Of a stretch of DNA of 64,000 nucleotides, positions 1 through 8,286 are shown one piece after another. Under the pieces are notes generated by a model. It was not told the origin of the DNA. It saw only the letters and a list, made by a program, of their open reading frames with translations, and ran no database searches. This DNA comes from Thermoleophilia bacterium UBA2241 (GTDB lineage Bacteria; Actinomycetota; Thermoleophilia; UBA2241): positions 50,195 through 114,194 of the forward strand of contig DDYF01000027.1 of assembly GCA_002347645.1 (NCBI GenBank), read 5' to 3'. The position numbers and the translations under genes are program-made. Position 1 is the stretch's first letter; the number at the start of each line of letters is the position of its first letter.

Positions 1-1000
1 CCGTGTCGCCTCCCTCGGGCGATCCGGCGCCGAGCTCGCGGGCGATCGAGGGCAGGAGGTCGCTGACGACACCGCGGGCGGCTTGCCGCACGGCGTTGGC
101 GATGCCGCGTGCGCGCGAGCTGCCGTGAGCGATGATCACCGGCGCCTTCATACCCACGAGGAAGGCGCCGCCGTACTCTTCGGGGTCGAGCGCGTCGCGG
201 ACGCGATAGAGCTCGGCACGCAGCAGCGCCCCGCCGAGCTTTGTGCTCAAGTTGGCGTCGATCGCCTGCCGCACAGCCTTCATGACGGCCTTGGCGGTGC
301 CCTCGATGGTCTTGAGGGCGACGTTGCCGGTGAAGCCGTCGGTCACCACCACGTCGACGGCGCGGTCCATGATGTCCCTGCCCTCCACGTTGCCGCGGAA
401 GCGGACGCGTGGGTCCCCCGCCATGAGCTTGTGAGCCTCGATCACGGCGCCCGTGCCCTTCGTCTCCTCCTCGCCGATCGACAGCAGCCCGACCTCCGGC
501 TCGGCGATGCCCATCACCTCACGTGCGAAGGCCTGACCCATGACGGCGAACTGGCGCAGGTGCTCCGGTCGGCATTCGGCGTTGGCGCCGATGTCGAGCA
601 TGGCGAGCGGCGTCGGCGCCGCAGGCATGATCGAACAGATCGCGGGGCGGTGGACGCCGTGGATCCGGTGAACGTACAGCAGGCTGGCCGCCACGACGGC
701 GCCGGTGTTGCCGGCGCTCACGAAGGCGTCGGCCTGGCCCTCGTGTACGAGCTTCATGCCCATGACGAGCGACGACGCGGTCTTTCTGCGCGCGGCAGCG
801 ACGGGCTCGTCGTGAAAGGTGATCACGTCCGGGGCGTGGACGAGCTCGACGTGGCGCGCGTCCGGCGGCAGCAGCCGCCCCACGCGCGCCTCGTCGCCCA
901 CCAGCACGACCCGCACACGTTCGCCGGCAGCCTGGAGGGCGCCCTTGACGACCTCGTCCGGCGCGTTGTCGCCGCCCATGGCGTCGACCACGACCCGCAC
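1..1000 (-). CDS. plsX: Phosphate acyltransferase PlsX (3' end cut by window edge)
   Basis: PlsX converts acyl-ACP to acyl-phosphate, the first step of membrane phospholipid synthesis in most bacteria that use PlsY. The visible protein starts at a GTG and opens with the hallmark DAMGGD at residues 5-10. Later it has SAGNTGA and a TDGFTGN stretch typical of the family. About 333 residues are visible, close to the usual 330-350, so only a few C-terminal residues should be missing. It lies 142 nt downstream of the DRTGG-protein gene, at the end of the rsmD-coaD-rpmF run. The rpmF-plsX neighbourhood is widely conserved. The 142-nt gap shows no clear promoter, so co-transcription is likely. Confidence 0.93.
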   Translation of the reverse strand, partial: MRVVVDAMGGDNAPDEVVKGALQAAGERVRVVLVGDEARVGRLLPPDARHVELVHAPDVITFHDEPVAAARRKTASSLVMGMKLVHEGQADAFVSAGNTGAVVAASLLYVHRIHGVHRPAICSIMPAAPTPLAMLDIGANAECRPEHLRQFAVMGQAFAREVMGIAEPEVGLLSIGEEETKGTGAVIEAHKLMAGDPRVRFRGNVEGRDIMDRAVDVVVTDGFTGNVALKTIEGTAKAVMKAVRQAIDANLSTKLGGALLRAELYRVRDALDPEEYGGAFLVGMKAPVIIAHGSSRARGIANAVRQAARGVVSDLLPSIARELGAGSPEGGDT

Positions 1001-1142
1001 GGTCCGGTCTGAGGACCCGGAGCTCCAGGCCGCCGTGACCTCGTGCGGTGAGACGTACCTGCCGGCGACCGCGGCCCTCACGCGCCGCGACCCTGCCTGC
1101 GTCGGTCGTACAGACGGCTCGGCGACATCGCTCTTGGCCGTC

Positions 1143-2204
1143 TCAGGAGAGGTCTGCGACGAGCCGGTCGAGGTCGACGTGCTCGTCGATGAGGTCGACG
1201 ATCAGGTCGATCTTGGCCGGCTCCTGCACTCGCAGGCGGCCGAAGAGGCGGCGCAGCCCGTCGGCCGCCGTCACGGTGTCGCTCTCGACGGAGATCAACG
1301 GCACCCCGGCCTCCTCCGCGCGCTCGAGCACGGCGGGGCTCGGCACGTAGTTGCCGGTGAGCACGACGCCCACCGTCGGGGTCTCGAGCGCCGTCAGCAC
1401 GATCTCGGCGCGGTCGCCGCCGACGATCACGACCTTGTTCGGCGTGAGCTGGAAGTAGCGCAGGGCGTGCTCGGGGCTCATGGCGCCGATGAGGTACGTC
1501 TCGACCAGCCGGTCGCCGTGTTGCTCTCCGCAGACGTACGTGCCCCTGAGCGCCTCGACGATCTCGTCCACGGAGACGGCCGACAGCCTGGCGTTGGAGG
1601 CGAGGACACCGTAGCTCGTCACGTCGTGCGTCTCGAGGAATGCCGTGTACTCGCCGCGCACCAGGTCGACGCGCGTCTCGGGGACCATGTTAAAGAGGAC
1701 GCCGAGGAGGTACTCCTTCAGGGCGTCCTTGACGTAGATGATGTCGTCGAGGAGGCGGGCGCCGGCGAACTTGGCGACCAGCAGGGTGGCCAGGTCGAGG
1801 TGCCGGACCACGTCGGCCCCGCTCGTGCGCAGGAAGCGCCCCTGCCAGATCTCGCCCAGGCCCTCGCACACGACGAGGTCCTTGCCCTTGGCGATGCGCG
1901 CGTAGGCGTCTTCCACGCGACGCATGGCGTCGACCTCGGAGCCCGACAGCACGTCGTGGAGGGCGTCTTCGTCGAGGACGACCGGACAGATGTCGGCCGG
2001 GTCGTCCTCGAGCCCGAGAAGCTCGGCGACGAAGGCCGCGTCCTCGTCGAGCACGTGTCCGCCGCTGTGCGCGGCGAGCGTGCCGACGGGCTTGAAGTAG
2101 CCGACCTCGCAGCCGCGACGACGCATCGCCAGGCAAAGGCCGACGGCGATGGTCGTCTTACCGCCGCTGCCCTGGGTGGAGGCGATGTACAGCGACTTCA
2201 GCAT
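1143..2204 (-). CDS. BioD-like/DRTGG-domain P-loop protein (phosphotransacetylase N-terminal-like)
   Basis: This 353-aa protein starts with a P-loop of the dethiobiotin synthetase/CobQ type (STQGSGGKTT, residues 9-18). It ends in a DRTGG-type domain (about residues 230-330, with the GGDR motif). This is the arrangement of the N-terminal regulatory part of long phosphotransacetylases and of stand-alone 'phosphotransacetylase family' proteins. The catalytic PTA_PTB domain is absent, so it should not be called phosphate acetyltransferase. A ligand-sensing or regulatory NTPase role near acyl-phosphate metabolism is plausible, because plsX is the next gene. It starts 18 nt after the rpmF stop and is probably co-transcribed. 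Confidence 0.75.
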   Translation of the reverse strand: MLKSLYIASTQGSGGKTTIAVGLCLAMRRRGCEVGYFKPVGTLAAHSGGHVLDEDAAFVAELLGLEDDPADICPVVLDEDALHDVLSGSEVDAMRRVEDAYARIAKGKDLVVCEGLGEIWQGRFLRTSGADVVRHLDLATLLVAKFAGARLLDDIIYVKDALKEYLLGVLFNMVPETRVDLVRGEYTAFLETHDVTSYGVLASNARLSAVSVDEIVEALRGTYVCGEQHGDRLVETYLIGAMSPEHALRYFQLTPNKVVIVGGDRAEIVLTALETPTVGVVLTGNYVPSPAVLERAEEAGVPLISVESDTVTAADGLRRLFGRLRVQEPAKIDLIVDLIDEHVDLDRLVADLS

Positions 2205-2222
2205 CGCGTACCGCCGTGACGG

Positions 2223-2405
2223 TCACTCGGCTTCGAGGACGATGACCTCGCGGCCCTTGTACGTGCCGCACTTCGGGCAGGCACGGTGCGGCAGCTTCGG
2301 GCTCTTGCACTGGGGGCAGATGCTGGCGGTGTCTACGCTGAGCTTCTGCTGCGCACGGCGCTTGTCGCGCTTGGACTGCGAGGTCTTCTTCTTGGGGACG
2401 GGCAT
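2223..2405 (-). CDS. rpmF: 50S ribosomal protein L32
   Basis: The 60-residue protein begins MPVPKKKTSQ, the classic L32 start, followed by a basic helix. It has a zinc ribbon with Cys30-x2-Cys33 and Cys43-x2-Cys46, so it is the zinc-binding (C+) paralogue type. Length and layout match the family exactly. It sits between the DUF177 gene and the DRTGG-protein gene, the usual DUF177-rpmF pairing. Confidence 0.97.
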   Translation of the reverse strand: MPVPKKKTSQSKRDKRRAQQKLSVDTASICPQCKSPKLPHRACPKCGTYKGREVIVLEAE

Positions 2406-2436
2406 GGACGTTCTCCTCGGTTCGGCCGGACGCAGT

Positions 2437-2445
2437 ACTCTAGCA
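2437..2445 (-). promoter_or_regulatory. Candidate extended -10 promoter before rpmF
   Basis: On the minus strand TGCTAGAGT (TG, one base, then TAGAGT) lies about 31 nt upstream of the rpmF start codon. No good -35 hexamer is visible at the expected distance, so this is only a weak candidate for a secondary rpmF promoter inside the operon. Confidence 0.25.
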
Positions 2446-2489
2446 CAGGTCGGGCCCCTCGCGCGCCTGCCCGGGCCTCGAGCCGCTCG

Positions 2490-2975
2490 TCATCCGGAGC
2501 GCGATTGCTCCCCGGGCTCATGGTCGTGGTGTGGGTCGGCGTTGAGGTCGGCGCCGCAGACGGGGCACAACCCGGCGCACTCGTCCCGGCACAGCAGGCG
2601 TACCGGCAGGGCGTCGGCGATCAGGTCCCGCGTCCATCGCTCGAGATCGACGGCGTATGCCGACGTGTAGCCGTCTGCTTCATCATCCTCGGTCTCGGAG
2701 GCGCCATGCCCTACGTAGTCGATACCCTTGGCCTCGACACGGACACGCGCAGGCTCGAGGCAGCGTTGACAGGGGCCGTCGACCTCGGTCTCGAGACTCG
2801 CCGTGAGGGTGAGCCGGTCGCCGACGCGCGCGGCCCGCAGGTCGACCTCGACGACGCCGCCGGGCACGGAGTACTCGAGCCCGCCGAAGACGAAGGGCGC
2901 CACCTCGACGGGCAGTCGCCGCCAAGTCTCGCTCTGGTCGCCGAACCGCAGCGACCGCAGGTCGAAGCGACGCAT
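2490..2975 (-). CDS. DUF177 (YceD-like) protein
   Basis: A 161-aa protein of the DUF177 family, whose gene nearly always precedes rpmF and whose members are linked to 23S rRNA/ribosome biogenesis. It carries the conserved CQRCLEP motif (Cys69, Cys72). A C-terminal cluster, Cys129, Cys133, Cys137 and Cys140 (CRDECAGLCPVCG), probably forms a metal site in the Gram-positive/actinobacterial subtype. The ATG is preceded by GGAGG with 6-nt spacing. It lies 84 nt upstream of rpmF. Confidence 0.85.
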   Translation of the reverse strand: MRRFDLRSLRFGDQSETWRRLPVEVAPFVFGGLEYSVPGGVVEVDLRAARVGDRLTLTASLETEVDGPCQRCLEPARVRVEAKGIDYVGHGASETEDDEADGYTSAYAVDLERWTRDLIADALPVRLLCRDECAGLCPVCGADLNADPHHDHEPGEQSRSG

Positions 2976-3012
2976 GGGCTGCCTCCGCGACGTGCGACGG
3001 CCGCCGTCGGGG

Positions 3013-3480
3013 TCAGGGCTGCAGGTCCTCGTCCTCCTCGCGCCCTTGCAGGCGCTCGCGCCCGCGCCTGACGGCGGCGATGAACTTGTCGAGGTTCGTC
3101 TCGAGGCTGCCGAGCACGCCGTCGGCGTAGTCTTCGGCGCTCAGACGGATCTGGCGCTCCTGGTCACGCGCGTCCTCCATGATCTGCTGCGCGTTCTTCT
3201 CGGCGAGGCGGACCACCTCGGTGTCTGAGGCCAGATTCTCGGCGCGCTCGTGAGCCTCGGCAAGCAGGCGGTCGGCCTCCTGCTTGGCCTCGGCCAGCAT
3301 CTCCTGGCGCTCCTTGACGATCCAGCGCGCCTGCTTGATCTCTTCGGGGATAGTGGAGCGCATCTGGTCGAGGATGTCGTAGATCTCCTCGCGGTCGATC
3401 ATGACGCTGTCGGTGAGCGGCACCGATCGTGCGTTGTGGATCAGGTCGTCAAGCTTGTCGATGAGAACGAGGACGTCCAT
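3013..3480 (-). CDS. Coiled-coil protein (F0 subunit-b-like / DivIVA-like helix protein)
   Basis: A soluble, highly charged protein of 155 aa. It starts with a hydrophobic helix (DVLVLIDKLDDLIHN) and continues with a long Glu/Ala/Arg heptad-rich helix (about residues 45-120) resembling F-type ATPase subunit b or DivIVA coiled coils. The ATG at 3480 is chosen over an upstream TTG at 3489 because AAGGAGG lies 10 nt before it and would overlap the TTG. Proteins of this kind often sit between coaD and the DUF177-rpmF pair in high-GC Gram-positives. The function is not known; cell-division or envelope scaffolding is a guess. Confidence 0.7.
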   Translation of the reverse strand: MDVLVLIDKLDDLIHNARSVPLTDSVMIDREEIYDILDQMRSTIPEEIKQARWIVKERQEMLAEAKQEADRLLAEAHERAENLASDTEVVRLAEKNAQQIMEDARDQERQIRLSAEDYADGVLGSLETNLDKFIAAVRRGRERLQGREEDEDLQP

Positions 3481-3504
3481 ACTCAGCAACCCTCCTTGGG
3501 TAGC

Positions 3505-4002
3505 CTAGGCGCGCGGGGGATAGAGCTCGCGCAGCCGGCGCGCCACGACCGGCGGGACCAGGTCTTGGACCGGCCCGCCGAAGGCAGCGATCTCCTTGAC
3601 GCCGCTCGAACTCAGGAAGCTGTGCTCGGGCGAAGCCATCATGAACACGGTTTCGATGTCGGGTGCCAACCTCCTATTGAGCTGCGCCATCGCGAACTCG
3701 TACTCGAAGTCCGAGATCGCCCGCAGCCCCTTGAGGATCACGTGCGCGTCCCACCGTCGGGCGAACTCCACGACCAGGCAGTTGAAGCGGTCGACCTCGA
3801 CGTTGTCGTACTCCTTGAGCGCCTCGCGCAGGAACTGCTCACGCTCGTCGGGCGCGAACAGCGGGCTCTTGCGCATGGGGTGCTCCACCAGCCCCACGAC
3901 CACCCGCCCGAACTTGCAGGCGCCGCGGCTGATGATGTCGATGTGCCCCACCGTGACGGGGTCGAAGGTGCCCGGCATGATCGCAGTGACGTTGCGCGGC
4001 AT
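3505..4002 (-). CDS. coaD: Phosphopantetheine adenylyltransferase
   Basis: CoaD catalyses the penultimate step of coenzyme A synthesis, transferring AMP from ATP to 4'-phosphopantetheine. The 165-aa protein opens with MPGTFDP and a TVGH nucleotidyltransferase motif (residues 17-20, the T/HxGH site). It also has the RAISDFEYEF substrate-binding stretch and the LSSSGVKEIA motif near residue 130. The open frame extends 30 codons upstream, but the ATG at 4002 fits family length. It follows rsmD by about 31 nt; the rsmD-coaD pair is very common. Confidence 0.96.
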   Translation of the reverse strand: MPRNVTAIMPGTFDPVTVGHIDIISRGACKFGRVVVGLVEHPMRKSPLFAPDEREQFLREALKEYDNVEVDRFNCLVVEFARRWDAHVILKGLRAISDFEYEFAMAQLNRRLAPDIETVFMMASPEHSFLSSSGVKEIAAFGGPVQDLVPPVVARRLRELYPPRA

Positions 4003-4033
4003 CAGGCCCCCCGGCTCCCTTCGTTCGTCCCGT

Positions 4034-4702
4034 TCAACCGGCCACCATGAAGGTGACCTTGGTGTCTCCATAGACCCTGACCCGGACCTCACGCCACGGG
4101 AGCGCCACGTCCTCCTTGGCGGAGGTCTCCACGACGATCACGGCCTGCGGCGCGAGGACGGCTCCCAGAAGCCCGCCCAGCGTCTCCAGCGCGCCGGCGG
4201 CTCCTGCGTAGGGCGGGTCCGCAAGCACGAGAGTATACATACACCCGACGCGGGCGTCAGCCTGCAGGGCGCGGGCGACGGGGGCGGCGACGACGCGCGC
4301 CGCAGGCGCCGCGTCGTCGTGCGGTCCGGACCGCCGCGTGACGGGCACTTCGAGCGTCGCGAGGTTGCGTCGCAGCGCGGCCACCGCGGCACGGTCGCGC
4401 TCGACGAACGTACAAGTGCGCGCCCCGCGCGACAGGGCCTCGATGCCCAGCCCCCCGCTGCCAGCGTACAGGTCGAGGGCACGGTGCCCGGCCAGCGGGC
4501 CGCCTCCGTTCGCCGCGGCCGGCGGGACTCTCGGCGGCCCTCCCGAGTGCGCCGCGGCCCACTCCGGCGCCCCGTGCACGGCCTGCAGCACCTGCAGGAC
4601 GTCGAAGACGGCTTCGCGCACCTTGTCGGACGTGGGACGCGTGGCGCGGCCAGCGGGCGGCGCGAGCGGCCGGCCTCGCCACACGCCACCGACCACCCTC
4701 AC
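4034..4702 (-). CDS. rsmD: 16S rRNA (guanine966-N2)-methyltransferase RsmD
   Basis: A SAM-dependent methyltransferase of 222 aa. It has the N-terminal RVVGGVWRGRPL typical of RsmD, the SAM-binding DLYAGSGGLGIEAL (residues 77-90) and the catalytic ADPPY (161-165). A Gly/Pro/Ala-rich insertion of roughly 30 residues (about 41-70) separates the N-terminal helix from motif I and makes the protein longer than the usual 185-200 aa. It starts with GTG. It is divergent from the small membrane-protein gene at 4748 and is the first gene of the run towards plsX. Confidence 0.93.
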   Translation of the reverse strand: MRVVGGVWRGRPLAPPAGRATRPTSDKVREAVFDVLQVLQAVHGAPEWAAAHSGGPPRVPPAAANGGGPLAGHRALDLYAGSGGLGIEALSRGARTCTFVERDRAAVAALRRNLATLEVPVTRRSGPHDDAAPAARVVAAPVARALQADARVGCMYTLVLADPPYAGAAGALETLGGLLGAVLAPQAVIVVETSAKEDVALPWREVRVRVYGDTKVTFMVAG

Positions 4703-4705
4703 GGC

Positions 4706-4733
4706 TGGACCCCGCGGCGTCCTGCCCTATACT
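4706..4733 (+). promoter_or_regulatory. Candidate sigma70-type promoter with very short leader
   Basis: TGGACC (-35, 4 of 6 matches), a 16-nt spacer and TATACT (-10, 4728-4733) precede the ATG at 4748. Transcription would begin around 4740, leaving an 8-nt leader, too short for a normal ribosome-binding site. Confidence 0.4.
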
Positions 4734-4747
4734 GGGTGGGGTATCCC

Positions 4748-5086
4748 ATGGAGTCTCTCTCGGACCTGCTGCACGCCGCCGCCGTCGCGCTCGTCGCGCT
4801 CGCCCTCAACCTTCCGTTCGGCGCGTGGCGCTCCGCCACGCGGCGGTTCTCGAAGCTCTGGTTCCTCGCCGTCCACCTGCCGGTCCCCGTCGTCCTCCTG
4901 GCGCGCGTCGCGACCGACCTGAGCGCCCGCCTCATCCCGGTGCTCGTCGTCGCGGCCGTCGCCGGTCAGGTCCTGGGCTCGTGGGGCTACACCCGGTTGA
5001 ACGCGGCCCGACGGCGGATGCCTGCGGCCGTCCCGGCGACACCGGCGCTACCCCCTGCCGAGCACGACCGGCGACCGCTCCGGTGA
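4748..5086 (+). CDS. Small hypothetical membrane protein
   Basis: A 112-aa protein with three hydrophobic stretches (about residues 8-22, 38-55 and 60-80). A short basic segment follows, then a Pro/Ala-rich tail ending in basic residues. It has no recognisable catalytic motif and I do not recognise the family. The start is the ATG just after a good -10 box; the same frame is open much further upstream, but that part lies antisense to rsmD and coaD. Its last 39 nt overlap convergently with the end of the pyrimidine-nucleoside phosphorylase gene. It is the only plus-strand gene in the first 19 kb. Confidence 0.6.
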   Translation: MESLSDLLHAAAVALVALALNLPFGAWRSATRRFSKLWFLAVHLPVPVVLLARVATDLSARLIPVLVVAAVAGQVLGSWGYTRLNAARRRMPAAVPATPALPPAEHDRRPLR

Positions 5087-6337
5087 GACCTCGGCCACCG
5101 TGAACGCCGTCTCGAGCACAGCCGCGGCACGTTCACGCCGCCCGCCGTCGCGCGCGTAGACGGTCGCCAGAAGGTCGCCGCCACCGACGCCGTCGCCGAC
5201 GACCCTCGCAAGGACCACGCCGGCGGCGGCATCGATCGTGTCGTCGACGGTGCGCCGGCCGGCGCCGGCCAGCTGGGCCGCCTGGCCCACCGCGAGGGCG
5301 TCGACCGCGCCGACGAAGCCGGCACGCGGCGCACGCACCTCGCGGCCGGCCAGGCGATGGTACTCGCCCGGCTTCCAGGTGCCCCCCTGTACGTAGCACC
5401 AGCGTTCGAAGTGCTCGGCGGCGCGCCCGTCGGCCAATGCCGCCGCGGCGCGCCGTCTCCCCTCGCCCTCGTCCACGCCGGCATCCGACAGCGCGAGCAG
5501 CATCCCTGCGAGGGTCAGGACCACCTCGCGCACGTCGCCCGGCCCGGCGCCGCGCAGGACGTCCCACGCCTCCTCGACCTCGAGGCGATTGCCGATGGCG
5601 CGCCCGAGTGGCGCATCCATCGCGGTGAAGACGCAGCTCACCGGGCGGCCGAACGCGTCGCCGACGAGGCGGCAGCGGCGGGCAAGGTCGCGGGCGTGGT
5701 CGAGGTCCTTCAGGAAGGCTCCCCTCCCCACCTTGACGTCGAGCACGAGCGCCGACGTGCCGCTCGCGACCTTCTTGCTCATGATGCTGGCGGCGATGAG
5801 CCCATCCTCTTCGACCGTCGCGGTCACGTCACGCAGCGCGTAGAGCACGCGGTCGGCCGGCACGAGGCGCTCACTCTGGCTGACGACGGCGACACCGATC
5901 CGCTCCAGCTGCCGCAGGAACTCGCCCTGCGGCAGCTGTACCCTGAACCCGGGGATCGACTCGAGCTTGTCGAGCGTGCCCCCGGTGTGCCCGAGCCCGC
6001 GACCAGACATCTTGCCGAACACCCCGCCGCACGACGCCACGAGGGGGGCGAGAGCGAGGGTGACCTTGTCGCCGACACCGCCGCTCGAGTGCTTGTCGAC
6101 CACGGGCCGCCGGACGGCGCTCAGGTCGAGCGTCTTGCCGCTGGCCACCATGGCCCGCGCGAGCCCCACCGTCTCCGCGTCCGACAGGCCGCGCAGCACC
6201 ATGGCCATGAGCAGCGCGCTCGCCTGATAGGAGGGCACCGAGCCGTCCACGACGCCGCGCACGAACGCGTCGAGCCGAGCGGCGTCGAGCTCGTGCCCGT
6301 CGCGCTTCCAGGCGATGATGTCGTTGACCACGTCCAT
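5048..6337 (-). CDS. deoA: Pyrimidine-nucleoside (thymidine) phosphorylase
   Basis: This 429-aa enzyme cleaves thymidine/uridine with phosphate to the free base and (deoxy)ribose-1-phosphate. It shows the phosphate-site KHSSGGVGD (residues 82-90) and the family signature SGRGLGHTGGTLDKLE (111-126), followed by the C-terminal PYNP domain. Length is normal. It is the last gene of the pyrG-M20-xerD-deoB-PNP-deoA operon and starts 21 nt after the purine nucleoside phosphorylase stop. Its product feeds ribose-1-phosphate to the phosphopentomutase two genes upstream. Whether it is thymidine-specific or broad (Pdp) cannot be told from sequence. Confidence 0.93.
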   Translation of the reverse strand: MDVVNDIIAWKRDGHELDAARLDAFVRGVVDGSVPSYQASALLMAMVLRGLSDAETVGLARAMVASGKTLDLSAVRRPVVDKHSSGGVGDKVTLALAPLVASCGGVFGKMSGRGLGHTGGTLDKLESIPGFRVQLPQGEFLRQLERIGVAVVSQSERLVPADRVLYALRDVTATVEEDGLIAASIMSKKVASGTSALVLDVKVGRGAFLKDLDHARDLARRCRLVGDAFGRPVSCVFTAMDAPLGRAIGNRLEVEEAWDVLRGAGPGDVREVVLTLAGMLLALSDAGVDEGEGRRRAAAALADGRAAEHFERWCYVQGGTWKPGEYHRLAGREVRAPRAGFVGAVDALAVGQAAQLAGAGRRTVDDTIDAAAGVVLARVVGDGVGGGDLLATVYARDGGRRERAAAVLETAFTVAEVSPERSPVVLGRG

Positions 6338-6358
6338 GCTTCCTCCGGTGATGTCGGG

Positions 6359-7135
6359 TCAGGCGAGCTCGGGCCAGCGCGCCGCGAGCACCGCAGCGAG
6401 CGCGGCACCGACGGCGGCCCTGAACGTGGCGGCGGTCGCCAGCACCTCGTCGTGCGAGCCTACCGCGGCCGCCCGGTTGACGACCAGCGAGAGCAGACAA
6501 AGCTCAACGCCGGCGCGCAGCGCGGCACGCACCTCCGGGGCGGTCGACATCCCCACGACATCCCCATACCCGGCGAGCCAGGCCACCTCCTCAGGGGTCT
6601 CGTACTGAGGGCCGGGCACCGCGACGTAGACGCCGGGGCGGGCGGGCGTGACGGCCGCCAGCGCCGCGGCGACACGCGCGGCCTCTGCCGGCGCGCACAC
6701 CTCGAGGCGTGGCGGCGCCTCATCCGGCGCTTCCTGCAGGTCGACGACGGCCGTACCCACCACGACGTCGCCGACCGCGACCGCCGGACTCAGGCCGCCA
6801 CAGGCGTTGAGCAGCACGAACCGGCGCACGCCCGCCGTGGCCAGGTCGGCGACCACGCGCTCGAGCGCGTCCCGGTCCCACCCCTCGTATGAATGCGGGC
6901 GGCCGTGCACGAGGGCAAGCAGTGTGTCCTCCACGGAGGTCCTCCCCCCCGCCGCCGCCGTGCCGCGGGGCAGGCGCGCCAGCACGAGCATGCTGCCGTG
7001 GCCCGCGACGGCCGGCGCCGGCCAGCCGAGATCGGCGAGCGTGTACTGCCGCTCGACCAGCGCCCCATCCGGGACGACGGCGAGGCCCGACCCGAAGACG
7101 ACGGCGACGTCCGCCGCCGCGGGCGGCACTCTCAC
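6359..7135 (-). CDS. Purine nucleoside phosphorylase (PNP/MTAP family)
   Basis: A 258-aa PNP of the trimeric PNP/MTAP family, which phosphorolyses inosine/guanosine. It has an N-terminal VVFGSGL phosphate loop, RPHSYEGW (phosphate/ribose contact), LLNACGGLSP, a VPGPQYETPEE base-site segment and MSTAPEVRAA. It begins with GTG overlapping the deoB stop (GTGA), so translation is coupled. Together with deoB and deoA it forms a complete nucleoside-salvage/ribose-phosphate release set. Confidence 0.9.
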   Translation of the reverse strand: MRVPPAAADVAVVFGSGLAVVPDGALVERQYTLADLGWPAPAVAGHGSMLVLARLPRGTAAAGGRTSVEDTLLALVHGRPHSYEGWDRDALERVVADLATAGVRRFVLLNACGGLSPAVAVGDVVVGTAVVDLQEAPDEAPPRLEVCAPAEAARVAAALAAVTPARPGVYVAVPGPQYETPEEVAWLAGYGDVVGMSTAPEVRAALRAGVELCLLSLVVNRAAAVGSHDEVLATAATFRAAVGAALAAVLAARWPELA

Positions 7136-8286
7136 CTGATGACCTCGCCGGCCAACGGCGGCTCGTCGCCTGTGAGGCGCCAGAACGCGGTGGCGCCGAC
7201 GTCCTCGAGGGCACCGTCCCAGCGGCCGGGGCGCAGGCCCAGAGCGAGCAGGGGCGCGTACTCCCTCGAGTGGTCGGTGCCCGGCGTCGTGGGGTCGACT
7301 CCGTGGTCGGCGCAGAAGATCATGGCGTCGCCGGACCTCAGGCGCCGTTCGAACTCCGGGACGGCGCGGTCGACCTCCGCCAGGGCGGCGGCAAAGCCGT
7401 CGACGTCGTTGCGATGGCCCCAGACCTGGTCGAAGTCGACGAGGTTCGCGAACAGCAAGCCGTCGTCCATCGCCTCGAGGTGTCGCAGGCAGGCGGCGAC
7501 GCCGGCCGTGTTGTCGGTCGTGTGGTCGTCGACGTCGACGCCGCGCTGGACGAAGATCTCGCCGATCTTGCCGACGCCGACGACCGGCACCCCGCGCTGC
7601 TGCAGGAGGTCGAGGTACGTGGGCCCGACGGGGAGGAGCGAGAAGTCGCGCCGGCGGGACGTGCGCGCGTAGGAGCCGGACCCTCCCGCGAAGGGGCGCG
7701 CGATCACGCGGCCCACGGCGTGTTCACCCTGGAGGATCTCGCGCGCGATGGCACACCAACGATACAGCTCGTCGACCGGCACGACGTCCTCGTGGCAGGC
7801 GACCTGAAAGACCGAATCGCCCGACGTGTAGACGATCGGGCGGCCGGTGGTGACGTGCTCGTCGCCGAGCTCGGCGATGACGGCGGTGCCGGAGGCCGGC
7901 CGGTTGCAGAGCACGCCCCGGCCCACGGCCGCCTCGAAGGGCTCGATGACCTCCGGCGGGAAGCCCGCGGGATACGTCGGGAAGGGGCGTTCGAGGACGA
8001 GCCCCATCAGCTCCCAGTGACCCGTCGTCGTGTCTTTGCCGGCGCCGCGTTCGAGGAGGCGACCGTACGTCGCCTCCCGGCGCGGCGCCGGCAACGTGTT
8101 CCCGTCGCTCCTCCGCAGGACACTGACGACCTCGCCCAGCCCCAGGGCGCCGAGGTGCGGCAGGGGTGCCGAGGTGCGCTCCAGGACGTGGCGCAGGGTC
8201 GACGCACCGTCGTCGCCGTACTCGGCGGCGTCCGGCTGGGCGCCGGCGCCCACACCGTCGAGGACGCAGACGAAGACCCGCGTCAT
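7132..8286 (-). CDS. deoB: Phosphopentomutase
   Basis: A 384-aa phosphopentomutase interconverting (deoxy)ribose-1-phosphate and -5-phosphate. Alkaline-phosphatase-fold metal motifs are visible: VCVLDGVGAG near the N-terminus (metal Asp10), GKDTTTGHWE (the catalytic Thr region) and CADHGVDPTTPGTDHSRE near the C-terminus. The ATG at 8286 overlaps the xerD stop by ATGA and gives the usual family length; the much longer open frame upstream is antisense noise over xerD. It sits directly before the PNP gene. Confidence 0.95.
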   Translation of the reverse strand: MTRVFVCVLDGVGAGAQPDAAEYGDDGASTLRHVLERTSAPLPHLGALGLGEVVSVLRRSDGNTLPAPRREATYGRLLERGAGKDTTTGHWELMGLVLERPFPTYPAGFPPEVIEPFEAAVGRGVLCNRPASGTAVIAELGDEHVTTGRPIVYTSGDSVFQVACHEDVVPVDELYRWCAIAREILQGEHAVGRVIARPFAGGSGSYARTSRRRDFSLLPVGPTYLDLLQQRGVPVVGVGKIGEIFVQRGVDVDDHTTDNTAGVAACLRHLEAMDDGLLFANLVDFDQVWGHRNDVDGFAAALAEVDRAVPEFERRLRSGDAMIFCADHGVDPTTPGTDHSREYAPLLALGLRPGRWDGALEDVGATAFWRLTGDEPPLAGEVIR

